In this document: in pieces, positions 1-7,286 of the stretch
How positions within the stretch are numbered: position 1 is the stretch's first letter
How the letters are laid out: each line of letters begins with the position of its first letter
From: a virus
Virus record (IMG/VR): IMGVR_UViG_3300042429_000830
Coordinates: 1 to 24,121 of that record
Reading direction: 5' to 3' (one strand)
Length of the DNA: 24,121 nt
Translations under genes and position numbers: made by a program
The notes under the pieces: model-generated
The model's input: the letters and a program-made list of their open reading frames with translations, nothing else
What the model was told of the DNA's origin: nothing
Databases searched by the model: none

Positions 1-127
1 CTAATTCTTCTACAGTTATTTTATCTGTAGAATCTGCACCTACTCTTACAATAGGTAAAATATCCACTGCTGGATTTATTTGATTTCCTAATACATTAGG
101 AAGTTGAGTTATTTTTACACTTGCCAT
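1..127 (-). CDS. Partial fibre-like protein, N-terminal 42 residues only
   Basis: Begins at an ATG whose complement is at 125-127 and reads out of the left edge of the window with no stop. The visible N-terminus, MASVKITQLPNV...DILPIVRVG...KITVEEL, is clearly paralogous to the start of the next gene (155-793): both open with MASVKIT and contain a (V/I)LPIV block followed by K(I/T)TV-E. This N-terminal module is of the kind seen on phage appendage proteins (tail or head fibres), where it would anchor the protein to the virion. That role is inference; the rest of the protein is not visible. Confidence 0.6.
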   Translation of the reverse strand, partial: MASVKITQLPNVLGNQINPAVDILPIVRVGADSTDKITVEEL

Positions 128-154
128 GTTTTTTTTATTTAATTTTTTAATCTA

Positions 155-793
155 TCAATTGTATACTCTTATTTCTATTGGGGTGTTGTTAGCTATTCCA
201 TCTTGTCCAGCACCTTGTGTTTGAATAATTAATGTATCTATAGTTGAATCCGGACTAACATATCCCACACTTTGACTACTAGTGTCACCAATATTTTGAA
301 CAGTCTGTGATATATTTACAAAAGTTTTATTATCTATAAATAATCCATTAGATTTTATATTATAAACACCAACATCAACATACGTAAACCAAATATTGCC
401 AATAGTATTTTCTAATACTTCTACTATTGGTGTGCCTTCATTATATTCTAAAGCCCCATCATTGCCCCAACTATTTGGTGTAGTTCCTGTAGCTACAAAA
501 AAAGTTTCAATATCATTGTTAGGAGCACCTACATTTGTAAAATCCCAACTATCACCCCCATCATTTACAATAAAATATGTAACTCCAATAGTTAAATTTC
601 CGCTTGTTTTTGTAATCGGGTTGCTTCCGCCAGTCTGAGTTAATAAAGCTGTATAAACTTTGTAAGGTCTAGTAAATGAACCTATTTCTTGTACTGTTGT
701 TTTTACTGTTTGATTACCTTGCACAATAGGTAATACTTCTGAACCTGTTAAAGGTCCTGAACTTGATAGTTCTGTTATTTTTACACTTGCCAT
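155..793 (-). CDS. Putative fibre/appendage protein (212 aa)
   Basis: 212 aa. The N-terminus (about residues 1-40, MASVKITELSSSGPLTGSEV then LPIVQGNQTVKTTVQEI) is shared with the neighbouring partial gene at 1-127 and looks like a particle-attachment module. The remainder is rich in Asn, Thr, Gly, Ile and Val in short alternating stretches, as expected of beta-rich fibre or receptor-binding proteins; no catalytic motif is seen. The gap to the preceding gene (805-1254) is only 11 bases, so the two are probably cotranscribed from the promoter near 1290. I cannot tell tail fibre from head fibre or capsid decoration. The beta-rich composition and tandem paralogy support a virion surface role. Confidence 0.5.
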   Translation of the reverse strand: MASVKITELSSSGPLTGSEVLPIVQGNQTVKTTVQEIGSFTRPYKVYTALLTQTGGSNPITKTSGNLTIGVTYFIVNDGGDSWDFTNVGAPNNDIETFFVATGTTPNSWGNDGALEYNEGTPIVEVLENTIGNIWFTYVDVGVYNIKSNGLFIDNKTFVNISQTVQNIGDTSSQSVGYVSPDSTIDTLIIQTQGAGQDGIANNTPIEIRVYN

Positions 794-804
794 TTTTATT
801 TAAA

Positions 805-1254
805 TTATTGAGTTACAATATATTGACCATTTTGAGATAATAAACAATTTGAATTTTGAGTAATAAGATGAGTTAATAAATCACAACATTCAAAAACTTT
901 TTTAATTACTCCAGTAAAACTAATTGTTTCAATAGTTTTTCTAGGTCTTATAACATCAGTGGTAATCCACCACTGTTCACTTCTTAATCCAGGACAGAAG
1001 GTTTCTGTAAATTCACAATTATAAATATCCATTACTATTTTATTAAGGGAAGTCCAGTTAGCTCCTGGCTTCTTTCTTCCCTTTAATAAGTAGGCTTTTC
1101 TAATAAAAAAATCTGCTTGGTTTTCACAACAAGGAATGTTAAAACAACTAAAAATGTCATTAACAACATCTGTCATATTAATGAAAGCCCCTTGATTGAC
1201 TTGCTTTATTTTACTTTCAATAATTGCCTCTGAAAGAATTAATGTATTTTTCAT
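805..1254 (-). CDS. Hypothetical protein, 149 aa
   Basis: 149 aa, family not recognised. It has paired cysteines (FSCFNIPCCENQ near residues 35-45, FECCDLL near 121-127) and no signal peptide or membrane segment. It is the first gene after the intrinsic terminator at 1352-1387 and has its own TAnnTTTG promoter box at 1288-1295, so it probably starts a new transcription unit that continues into the fibre-like genes at 155-793 and 1-127. By position a virion component or fibre partner is plausible, but nothing in the sequence demonstrates this. Confidence 0.6.
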   Translation of the reverse strand: MKNTLILSEAIIESKIKQVNQGAFINMTDVVNDIFSCFNIPCCENQADFFIRKAYLLKGRKKPGANWTSLNKIVMDIYNCEFTETFCPGLRSEQWWITTDVIRPRKTIETISFTGVIKKVFECCDLLTHLITQNSNCLLSQNGQYIVTQ

Positions 1255-1287
1255 GTATTAATTTTTTTTATTTTGATTATTTAAAAT

Positions 1288-1295
1288 CAAATGTA
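1288..1295 (-). promoter_or_regulatory. TAnnTTTG-type promoter box (TACATTTG)
   Basis: The minus strand reads TACATTTG, an exact match to the Bacteroidota -7 consensus TAnnTTTG, 34 bases upstream of the ATG of the 805-1254 gene and downstream of a terminator. The box overlaps an inverted repeat TTTGATT/AATCAAA. No clear -33 TTTG is visible. In such AT-rich sequence chance matches occur, so position is the main support. Confidence 0.45.
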
Positions 1296-1351
1296 AATTT
1301 AAAAAATAATTTTAAATTTATTGTTTTTAATTTTTATTTTTTTTTGTTTAT

Positions 1352-1387
1352 AAAAAAAATAGGTGGCAAAGAAAACTCTACCACCTA
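1352..1387 (-). terminator. Intrinsic terminator after the 1443-2603 gene
   Basis: On the minus strand TAGGTGG (1387-1381) pairs perfectly with CCACCTA (1366-1360) across a 14-base loop and is followed by eight T (1359-1352). It lies 56 bases past the stop codon of the 386-aa virion-like gene and ends that unit. Confidence 0.85.
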
Positions 1388-1442
1388 CCCACACAAAACA
1401 ACAGATATATTAATTTAAATTAATATATTTTATTATTATAAT

Positions 1443-2603
1443 TTATGCAATACAATCAAGACTAATTGTTTTTCCACAAGGGCCTGTAGTAACAAATGCA
1501 TTTAGTACTCCTTCTACAGCTGCTTGAGTTACAGTATCTGTATTAGGAATTAGAATTGTAGTTATAAACTTAGGTGTCCATTTTTGACTATTAGCATCTT
1601 CATTAGTAGATGTTGAATGGTGTCCTAGTGAATACTGGCAATATGATTTTTCACACTCTACTAGCAAATTTTTAGTTCTTGAAACTTCTAGTTGAGCATA
1701 GTATGGAGCTCCTGTAGTTTCAACTTCATTGTTCAAACCATCAAAACCTGTACCACCTGGCATTTCCATATACTCTTCCCACTGAAGATCTGCACCTATA
1801 CCTTTTGGCATAGCTAAAGCTGATAAATTTTGAGTTGCAAGTGTACTATTTGGTGCCCAACCTGAATTTAAAATAGTTTGGATAGAACCAATAGTGTATC
1901 TTTGCATAATGCTTTCAGCTGTAGGGAAACAACCACACTCTTGAGTATTAACTTTGAAAGTTATTGTAAATCCTGCAGCATAAGTAACTCCATTAACTGT
2001 AAGAGCACCCCCTGTAATATTAGCAACTGAAGCTACATATTTTTTTAGTAATTCATTTCCTTGAATTTCTGCAATGAATTTATTTCTCAAATCATTTACA
2101 TTTGGAGTATAATCACAATCACCATCACATGAAGGACAAACTTCTGATTGTACAGAAATTAGTTCTGTATGAAATCTATTTTCTGGGTAGAAAAAGTTTA
2201 ATGTTGGATCACGCAATTGAATACCAATTGAGTAATTAGTAGAGCAATCAATACAAGAGAAATAAAATGAAGCAGTATTTGAACTACCTGCTTGTGGAGC
2301 ATCTACATTAGCATAATCAATAAGACATGAAGAAAGGGTTTCTCCATTACTTACTCTTACTTTTTTAGACTTTGTAGCTTGACCAGTAACAACACCTACA
2401 CCTATTGCAATAAAAATTTCTTTTACTCCTACAACAGTAGAAGCATTTACTGCAGTATTAGTTTCAGCGTTAAAAAATCCAATTTGACCTGGAGCCAAAT
2501 TGTACCATTTGTTTACTGCATCGTACAAAGCTGTACCAGTTGTAACAATAGCAGCATTTCCTTTGGTTGGAAGGAAAATAGTTTTTTGAATTCTAGTTGA
2601 CAT
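1443..2603 (-). CDS. Probable virion structural protein (386 aa)
   Basis: 386 aa, abundant in Thr, Asn, Ala, Val and Gly, with cysteine clusters CPSCDGDC (about residues 153-160) and ECGCFP (about 222-227). No enzyme motif or membrane segment is visible. It is the last gene before the terminator at 1352-1387, downstream of the capsid and connector genes, and its codon use is less AT-biased than the small genes, like the major capsid gene, suggesting an abundant product. By analogy with crAss-like phages, where abundant auxiliary capsid or tail proteins are encoded beyond the capsid gene, an auxiliary capsid/decoration or tail protein is possible. I cannot assign which. The Cys clusters could bind metal. 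Confidence 0.5.
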   Translation of the reverse strand: MSTRIQKTIFLPTKGNAAIVTTGTALYDAVNKWYNLAPGQIGFFNAETNTAVNASTVVGVKEIFIAIGVGVVTGQATKSKKVRVSNGETLSSCLIDYANVDAPQAGSSNTASFYFSCIDCSTNYSIGIQLRDPTLNFFYPENRFHTELISVQSEVCPSCDGDCDYTPNVNDLRNKFIAEIQGNELLKKYVASVANITGGALTVNGVTYAAGFTITFKVNTQECGCFPTAESIMQRYTIGSIQTILNSGWAPNSTLATQNLSALAMPKGIGADLQWEEYMEMPGGTGFDGLNNEVETTGAPYYAQLEVSRTKNLLVECEKSYCQYSLGHHSTSTNEDANSQKWTPKFITTILIPNTDTVTQAAVEGVLNAFVTTGPCGKTISLDCIA

Positions 2604-2630
2604 AATTTATTTATTTAAAGTTTTTTAAGA

Positions 2631-3338
2631 TTATATTTTTGATATGTTTAAAATTTTATTTAATTGAGATTCAAAATCTATAGTGTTTCCGATATCTCTC
2701 ATTGCAATTAATACTGCAATATCTATTATTTTGTTTGCTTGGAATGTAGAGTCAATTTCTATGTCTCTTTGAACTGCTGGAGTTCCATTGGGTAAGTTAT
2801 AAGTTCCTCCTCCATTTAAAAAATCTACAGGATTACCTGGTCTTAAAGGCTTTCTGATATAAGTTAAAAATACTTTTTCTATATCAAAATCTTCATAATA
2901 AAGATATAATTTGTTTCCTGAAAGATCTAAATTTACTCTTTCAAAAGTAAATGAAGAATTAAACATAGGATCATTTACATATATATCATCTTTTTGAACA
3001 ATGTAATTTTTTATTTTCTTTTTATTTTCACATTGGTTATGTTTACACAAAGAATATGATTCTAAATATCTATAATAATCCAGAGGCAAATTTGCAGTAT
3101 AATACTCATCAGTTACTTTAGTGACAGGTATTTCTAAATCTTTAATTTCTAATTGCCTAATGTCATCTCTTCGCTTTTGATTTAACTCTAATTGCTCACA
3201 AATACTTTCAACATAAATTATATAGGCCTCAAATATGTACTCATCAATCTGAGGTATAAGAAAATTTGCATTTCTTAATCCATCTACTTTATTAGCGTGT
3301 TGTTTAAATTTATAGTGGGCTTCTTTTATAGAATACAT
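2631..3338 (-). CDS. Putative head-tail connector / ring protein (235 aa)
   Basis: 235 aa. Opens with a helical segment (IKEAHYKFKQHANKVDGLRN then LIPQIDEYIFEAYIIYVES) resembling a conserved N-terminus of small structural proteins in crAss-like and other Bacteroidota phages that stack below the portal. The middle is beta-rich and the C-terminus helical. Its start codon overlaps the stop of the upstream gene (TAATG, 3336-3340), indicating translational coupling. The position two genes after the capsid gene fits a connector or tail-adaptor role. The assignment is from recalled family resemblance and gene order, so it is tentative; another tail component is the main alternative. Confidence 0.4.
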   Translation of the reverse strand: MYSIKEAHYKFKQHANKVDGLRNANFLIPQIDEYIFEAYIIYVESICEQLELNQKRRDDIRQLEIKDLEIPVTKVTDEYYTANLPLDYYRYLESYSLCKHNQCENKKKIKNYIVQKDDIYVNDPMFNSSFTFERVNLDLSGNKLYLYYEDFDIEKVFLTYIRKPLRPGNPVDFLNGGGTYNLPNGTPAVQRDIEIDSTFQANKIIDIAVLIAMRDIGNTIDFESQLNKILNISKI

Positions 3339-4255
3339 TACTTCATCTTAGCTTTTAAAGCCTCCTCTAAAGTCAACAATAATGCAGAATTTTCTGGTTT
3401 AGATAAGAAGTCTACAATATGTATTGTGTCAGTAGCAAGAGTCTCTCCATTAAATAATACTTTTGTACTTTCTTTTCTTAATATTGCATATTGAAACAAC
3501 TGCTCTGTTAAAACTGTTAATTCTAATTTTGCTTTATTTTTAGGGTCTGATAATTCTAAGAATAAATCTTGAATAGCTGTTAGTGTTTCTCTAGAAGAAT
3601 TTTCTGTAATTTTAGAATAAAGTAAATCTTCTACAATAACTTCTTTTTCTTCACCTGTTAATTTTATTCCTAACGCTGTAGACATATTTTTCTTTTGAGT
3701 CTTAGTAAGTCCTTCAAATCTAGCATGTAGTTTACTAACTCTTTCTCTTTTAGTCTCTCTAACTATAGCATCTGCCTCTTCGTCTGCAATAATCCATTCT
3801 GCTGTTGGGTGTTTTGACAAATTATTTTCTCCCACAATTGTCATAGGGTCTGCAGTCATAATAGCATAAACTAATTCATCTAAAGGATTTCTTAAGTCTA
3901 ATATACTTATATCTCTTCCTAGTTTTGCCTTGCAATTTTTATTAGTAAAAAATGGATCTAATCTATTTGATGAATCTGCTTCTGAAATTTTTGCTCCAGT
4001 AATTTCATCATTAAATCCTAGTTTTTTTACTAAAATATTTATTTCTTCTTTAGTATATCTAGCATTAACAGGTCCTAAATTATATTGATAAGTTGCTTTA
4101 TCAAATCTAGGTCTAATAGTATTACTATTAGCTAAGAAGGCGTAAGTTTCTCCAATTTGTTTATAGGAGGGATCAATATTTACCTGCCAATGTTTATTTT
4201 TTAAAATATTAGGGTAAATCTTTACTTTTTGTGGTCGTGAGTGTGTGTTTGACAT
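3338..4255 (-). CDS. Hypothetical virion-cluster protein (305 aa)
   Basis: 305 aa, not recognised. The N-terminal half is mixed; the C-terminal half (about residues 150-305) is strongly helical and charged (repeated E/K/R/L with segments such as EEADAIVRETKRERVSKLHA). It contains no catalytic motif or membrane helix. It follows the major capsid gene across a terminator and a tRNA-like RNA, and is coupled to the connector-like gene through a one-base stop/start overlap, so the two are made together. A virion or assembly protein is likely from context only. Confidence 0.6.
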   Translation of the reverse strand: MSNTHSRPQKVKIYPNILKNKHWQVNIDPSYKQIGETYAFLANSNTIRPRFDKATYQYNLGPVNARYTKEEINILVKKLGFNDEITGAKISEADSSNRLDPFFTNKNCKAKLGRDISILDLRNPLDELVYAIMTADPMTIVGENNLSKHPTAEWIIADEEADAIVRETKRERVSKLHARFEGLTKTQKKNMSTALGIKLTGEEKEVIVEDLLYSKITENSSRETLTAIQDLFLELSDPKNKAKLELTVLTEQLFQYAILRKESTKVLFNGETLATDTIHIVDFLSKPENSALLLTLEEALKAKMK

Positions 4256-4294
4256 ATTTTTTAGTTTTTTTGTGTGTGTATACTTATGTTTAGT

Positions 4295-4346
4295 GTGAAG
4301 AATGGAGTTGAACCATTTCGAGTTAGATTCCTGTAATCTACTTCAC
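4295..4346 (-). ncRNA. tRNA-like element lacking a D-arm
   Basis: Read on the minus strand, 52 bases fold as a minimal tRNA. The acceptor-like stem is GTGAAG/CTTCAC (6 bp). An anticodon-like arm follows directly: TAGAT, loop TACAGGA, ATCTA. After six linker bases comes a T-arm AATGG, loop TTCAACT, CCATT. The T-arm segment GGTTCAACTCC fits the tRNA consensus GGTTCRANYCC exactly. There is no room for a D-arm, and the 7-base anticodon-like loop lacks U33, so it is unlikely to be a normal decoding tRNA. It sits immediately downstream of the capsid-gene terminator and upstream of 3338-4255. A processing signal, a decoy substrate for tRNA enzymes, or a decayed tRNA are possible; chance is the alternative. 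Confidence 0.45.
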
Positions 4347-4349
4347 TAT

Positions 4350-4380
4350 AAAAAAAGGGGTGATTAATGGGTTCACCCCT
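4350..4380 (-). terminator. Strong intrinsic terminator after the major capsid gene
   Basis: The minus strand has AGGGGTGA (4380-4373) pairing perfectly with TCACCCCT (4363-4356) around a 9-base loop, followed by T at 4355-4350. It lies 18 bases beyond the capsid gene stop. This would end the capsid transcript or reduce read-through into the connector genes. Confidence 0.9.
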
Positions 4381-4397
4381 TGAAACCCTCAAGGAAT

Positions 4398-5975
4398 TTA
4401 TCTTCCTCTCAATACTGCAGGGATTAGTTCCCCACACTTAGTAACATCTTTTACAAGGATACCAGCATCTTCCATTCTATGTACAGTCCAGAAGTCACCA
4501 GCATGAGACATTAGTGCACCTTGGCTATTTCCATAAGGGTTAGATAAACCACCTGTGTAACCATAAGCAACATCTCTTGAAGATTTCAAATAAGCAATGT
4601 TTTTACCAAAGCCATCACCCAAACCATAGTTTATAAATGTAAATCTTGAAGATTCTGCTGGATAACCATTCTCATCTAGAATAGTGTTGAAAGTTACATC
4701 ATCATAAGCTTTCATATGCATAACTGTCAATGAACCACCAAATTTCAATTTGTACTGTGTCCAAGGAGTTTCAGTATAAGACAATCCTGTTGGACCACCT
4801 GGTACCAATGAAGTTCCATCAGTTTTAATAAAATAATCTTTCATATCTTTGAAGAAACCTTGAGTTATTTGATTGATAGCCTCATCAAACAATCTTAGTC
4901 CTATTTCACCTGTCCACATTACAACATTACGTTGGTCATAAGCTACTCTACCAAAGAATATATCTTGCAAAAAGTCTTTAACTAGACCTATTGTAAAAGT
5001 GTTATAAAATTCTCTATAACCATCTTCTAGTATTTCTTGAAGACCTGGACCTTGGTGAACATAATAACCTGTAGACTCATCAACTACTGTAGAACTACTT
5101 CTTTGATACATCAAGTGAAGTTCTTTTTCCATTTCAAATTCTTTGTTGAATTTGATTTCAGCAACTGAAGTAATATACATATTACCTTTGTTTTTAGAAT
5201 TCATAGCAGTTGCAATTCTTTTTTGGAATGCATCTGTAGACTCACCTGCTTTTCTTCCTGCAAGAATCAACAAATCAGCTTCAGTCAAGTTACCATTCAA
5301 TTTTCTTTGAGCAGCATCTCCTGTCATTTGATATTGTTTTCTGAATCTAGAAAGACCAGAACGGAATTTAATTTTTCCAATTGAATCTACACTCATTGAA
5401 CCACCTTTTACAGAGCCTTCAGAATAAGTAGAAGCAAGTTTCATAATTCTTGATCCAATAACAAATAGATCAGTTGGTACAAATAGTGTAGGATCATCTG
5501 TCATCAATTTAACTGTGTAAATTGTTGCAGAACCATCTTTTTGACCAGCAGCCATAACACGCATGTTATATTTTTTGCTGTCAGTAAATACTAAAGTATC
5601 TCCTTCAACATAAGTACCTAGGTCAAGTTTAATTTTAAATGGTCTTTGAGCAATACCTTTAGTAGTATTACTAGGTTCAACATCCTCTACAATAAGAGAT
5701 GGTCTGTAACCTGATACCATAAATTCCCACTCTACTTTGTTTCCATCTACAGTAATAGTATCTGCACCTTGAGCTAGTTCAAGCAAAGGAGCTGTACCAT
5801 CAAATAAAGATTTCATTGAAGCTAGTTGGCCCATACCACCTAATGCTTCTGTGTCAGTTTTAATCAAACCTGCTTGGTAAAGATTATTTAGGTTGGTATA
5901 GTTCATACCCCAGTTACGATCTCCCGTAAGCATTGGAGCTTTGATAATACCAAATTTACTTTGTGATAATTTCAT
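4398..5975 (-). CDS. Major capsid protein (probable HK97-fold, crAss-like)
   Basis: 525 aa, close to the length of crAss-like major capsid proteins. The N-terminal part (KFGIIKAPMLTGDRNWGMNY; then DGTAPLLELAQGADTITVDG) and the C-terminal part (LSNPYGNSQGALMSHAGDFW, VHRMEDAGILVKDVTKCGEL) resemble that family as I remember it. The gene is visibly less AT-rich and uses more C/G-ending codons than its neighbours, consistent with very high expression. Order supports it: TerL, portal, an acidic scaffold-like protein 25 bases upstream, then this gene, then a strong terminator. No separate leader or protease domain is visible in this protein. A ClpP-like protease at 13787-14299 could act in head maturation. 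The identity is likely but rests on recall and context. Confidence 0.78.
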   Translation of the reverse strand: MKLSQSKFGIIKAPMLTGDRNWGMNYTNLNNLYQAGLIKTDTEALGGMGQLASMKSLFDGTAPLLELAQGADTITVDGNKVEWEFMVSGYRPSLIVEDVEPSNTTKGIAQRPFKIKLDLGTYVEGDTLVFTDSKKYNMRVMAAGQKDGSATIYTVKLMTDDPTLFVPTDLFVIGSRIMKLASTYSEGSVKGGSMSVDSIGKIKFRSGLSRFRKQYQMTGDAAQRKLNGNLTEADLLILAGRKAGESTDAFQKRIATAMNSKNKGNMYITSVAEIKFNKEFEMEKELHLMYQRSSSTVVDESTGYYVHQGPGLQEILEDGYREFYNTFTIGLVKDFLQDIFFGRVAYDQRNVVMWTGEIGLRLFDEAINQITQGFFKDMKDYFIKTDGTSLVPGGPTGLSYTETPWTQYKLKFGGSLTVMHMKAYDDVTFNTILDENGYPAESSRFTFINYGLGDGFGKNIAYLKSSRDVAYGYTGGLSNPYGNSQGALMSHAGDFWTVHRMEDAGILVKDVTKCGELIPAVLRGR

Positions 5976-6000
5976 ATTAGTTTATTTTATTTTTGAATAG

Positions 6001-7125
6001 TTAATTTATAAATTCTAATTTAATTTTTTCTGTTTTAACTTTTCCTGCATTTCTTTTTAAAATCTCGGCTAGTTTACTTTTTTCTTTACTAGCTATTTCA
6101 ACTTTATCAGACTTATCAGATAATCCTTCATAAAGTTTATATGCAAGAGCAACCATTTTTTCTGGATCTGAAAGATATTCATTTAATACTTTTTTAAATC
6201 CAGTAGAGTTGCCTATTATTTCTCCTTTTTCATTTTTAACTTCTAAAGAAGAAAAAATAAAATCTTCTAAGTTACTCTTTTCATTTTTAGCAATAATAAC
6301 ATTATTACTTTTTCCTCTTTGAATAACTTCTCTTATTTTGCCAACTGTTTTAACATATTGTTCTCTTTGTATTTTCATATACTCTTCTTGAGACTCAATA
6401 AGTTTTTGTTGTTGGTCTTCTCTAAAAGACTGTAAATCTGCTTGAATTTTAGATGCTTGAGTAAAAAGCTTTCCTTTTTCAGTGTAACCTTTTACAAGTT
6501 CATCAGATTCTTCTTCATCTAATCCTTTAACACTTATAAGATAGTTTTTAACTAAAGCTGTAGCATTATCTTCATCTTCAATATTTACGTCAACCCAGTT
6601 AGTTTGTTCGTAAGTAGAAATATATTCATCTATATTTCCACCATGTTTTAAAAATTTAAGAACTCCATCTACTTTAGGGTCATCAACCTTATAAGCTTGC
6701 TTTACCATTTGTAAAGCTTTTTCTTCTATAGTGCTTTCATAAGCATCAAATAGAGACTCTTCATCTCCATTCCAATCTTCAGGTAAATTAAGTAATCTTC
6801 TTTCAGCTAGTTCAGAAGCAAATACTTTTAAAGGATTCTCATTATCCTCTGTATCATCTTCTTCTGAAGACTCTTCTTCATTTAGTTCTTCAGAATTATC
6901 TTTACTTTTTTTATTTAAAATAGTTTTTTTCTCTTCCTCAGATAAATCTAACTCATCTAAGTTTTCATCATCTATTAAATCAGAATTGATAAGATCATTT
7001 TCACTTTCTTCATCTTCATTAATTTCTGATTCATTTAAGGAATCTATCTTGTCTGTTAAATTATCATCCTTGATGATATTTTCATTAAACTCTAAGATTT
7101 CAAAATCTAAATTGTTATCTGTCAT
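6001..7125 (-). CDS. Acidic scaffold-like capsid assembly protein (374 aa)
   Basis: 374 aa. Residues 1-95 are extremely acidic (long runs of E, D, N and S with few hydrophobics) and probably disordered. The middle is predicted helical, with a Q/E/K-rich coiled coil around residues 225-265, and the C-terminus is basic (KSKLAEILKRNAGKVKTEKI). An acidic, helical protein with a basic C-terminal tail, placed between portal and major capsid genes, is the usual profile of a phage scaffolding protein whose C-terminus binds capsid subunits. No protease motif is seen. It has a leader with a promoter-like box at 7172-7179. Function is inferred from composition and position. Confidence 0.55.
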   Translation of the reverse strand: MTDNNLDFEILEFNENIIKDDNLTDKIDSLNESEINEDEESENDLINSDLIDDENLDELDLSEEEKKTILNKKSKDNSEELNEEESSEEDDTEDNENPLKVFASELAERRLLNLPEDWNGDEESLFDAYESTIEEKALQMVKQAYKVDDPKVDGVLKFLKHGGNIDEYISTYEQTNWVDVNIEDEDNATALVKNYLISVKGLDEEESDELVKGYTEKGKLFTQASKIQADLQSFREDQQQKLIESQEEYMKIQREQYVKTVGKIREVIQRGKSNNVIIAKNEKSNLEDFIFSSLEVKNEKGEIIGNSTGFKKVLNEYLSDPEKMVALAYKLYEGLSDKSDKVEIASKEKSKLAEILKRNAGKVKTEKIKLEFIN

Positions 7126-7171
7126 ATTGTTAATTGTTTTATGTGGTTAATATTTTTTTTGTTTTGTAGTA

Positions 7172-7179
7172 CAAAATTG
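7172..7179 (-). promoter_or_regulatory. Promoter-like box before the scaffold/capsid genes
   Basis: The 161-base gap 7126-7286 is almost pure A/T and holds no gene. The minus strand reads CAATTTTG followed by TACTACAAAAC. The box differs by one base from TAnnTTTG, but the 12 bases TTTTGTACTACA recur exactly at the better match upstream of the 16372-16782 gene. The shared flank makes a real promoter more likely. It would drive the scaffold-like and capsid genes. Confidence 0.45.
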
Positions 7180-7286
7180 AAAAAAAATTATTTTATTTTT
7201 GAATTTATTATTTTAATAAATAAATAATTTTAAAATAAATACTTAATTATCAATAGTTTATTTTTTTTTATTTGTTAAAAATAATA

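Noticed and set aside
396-638. Plus-strand reading frame inside the fibre-like gene
   Set aside because: Antisense shadow of the 155-793 gene, without leader or protein-like composition.
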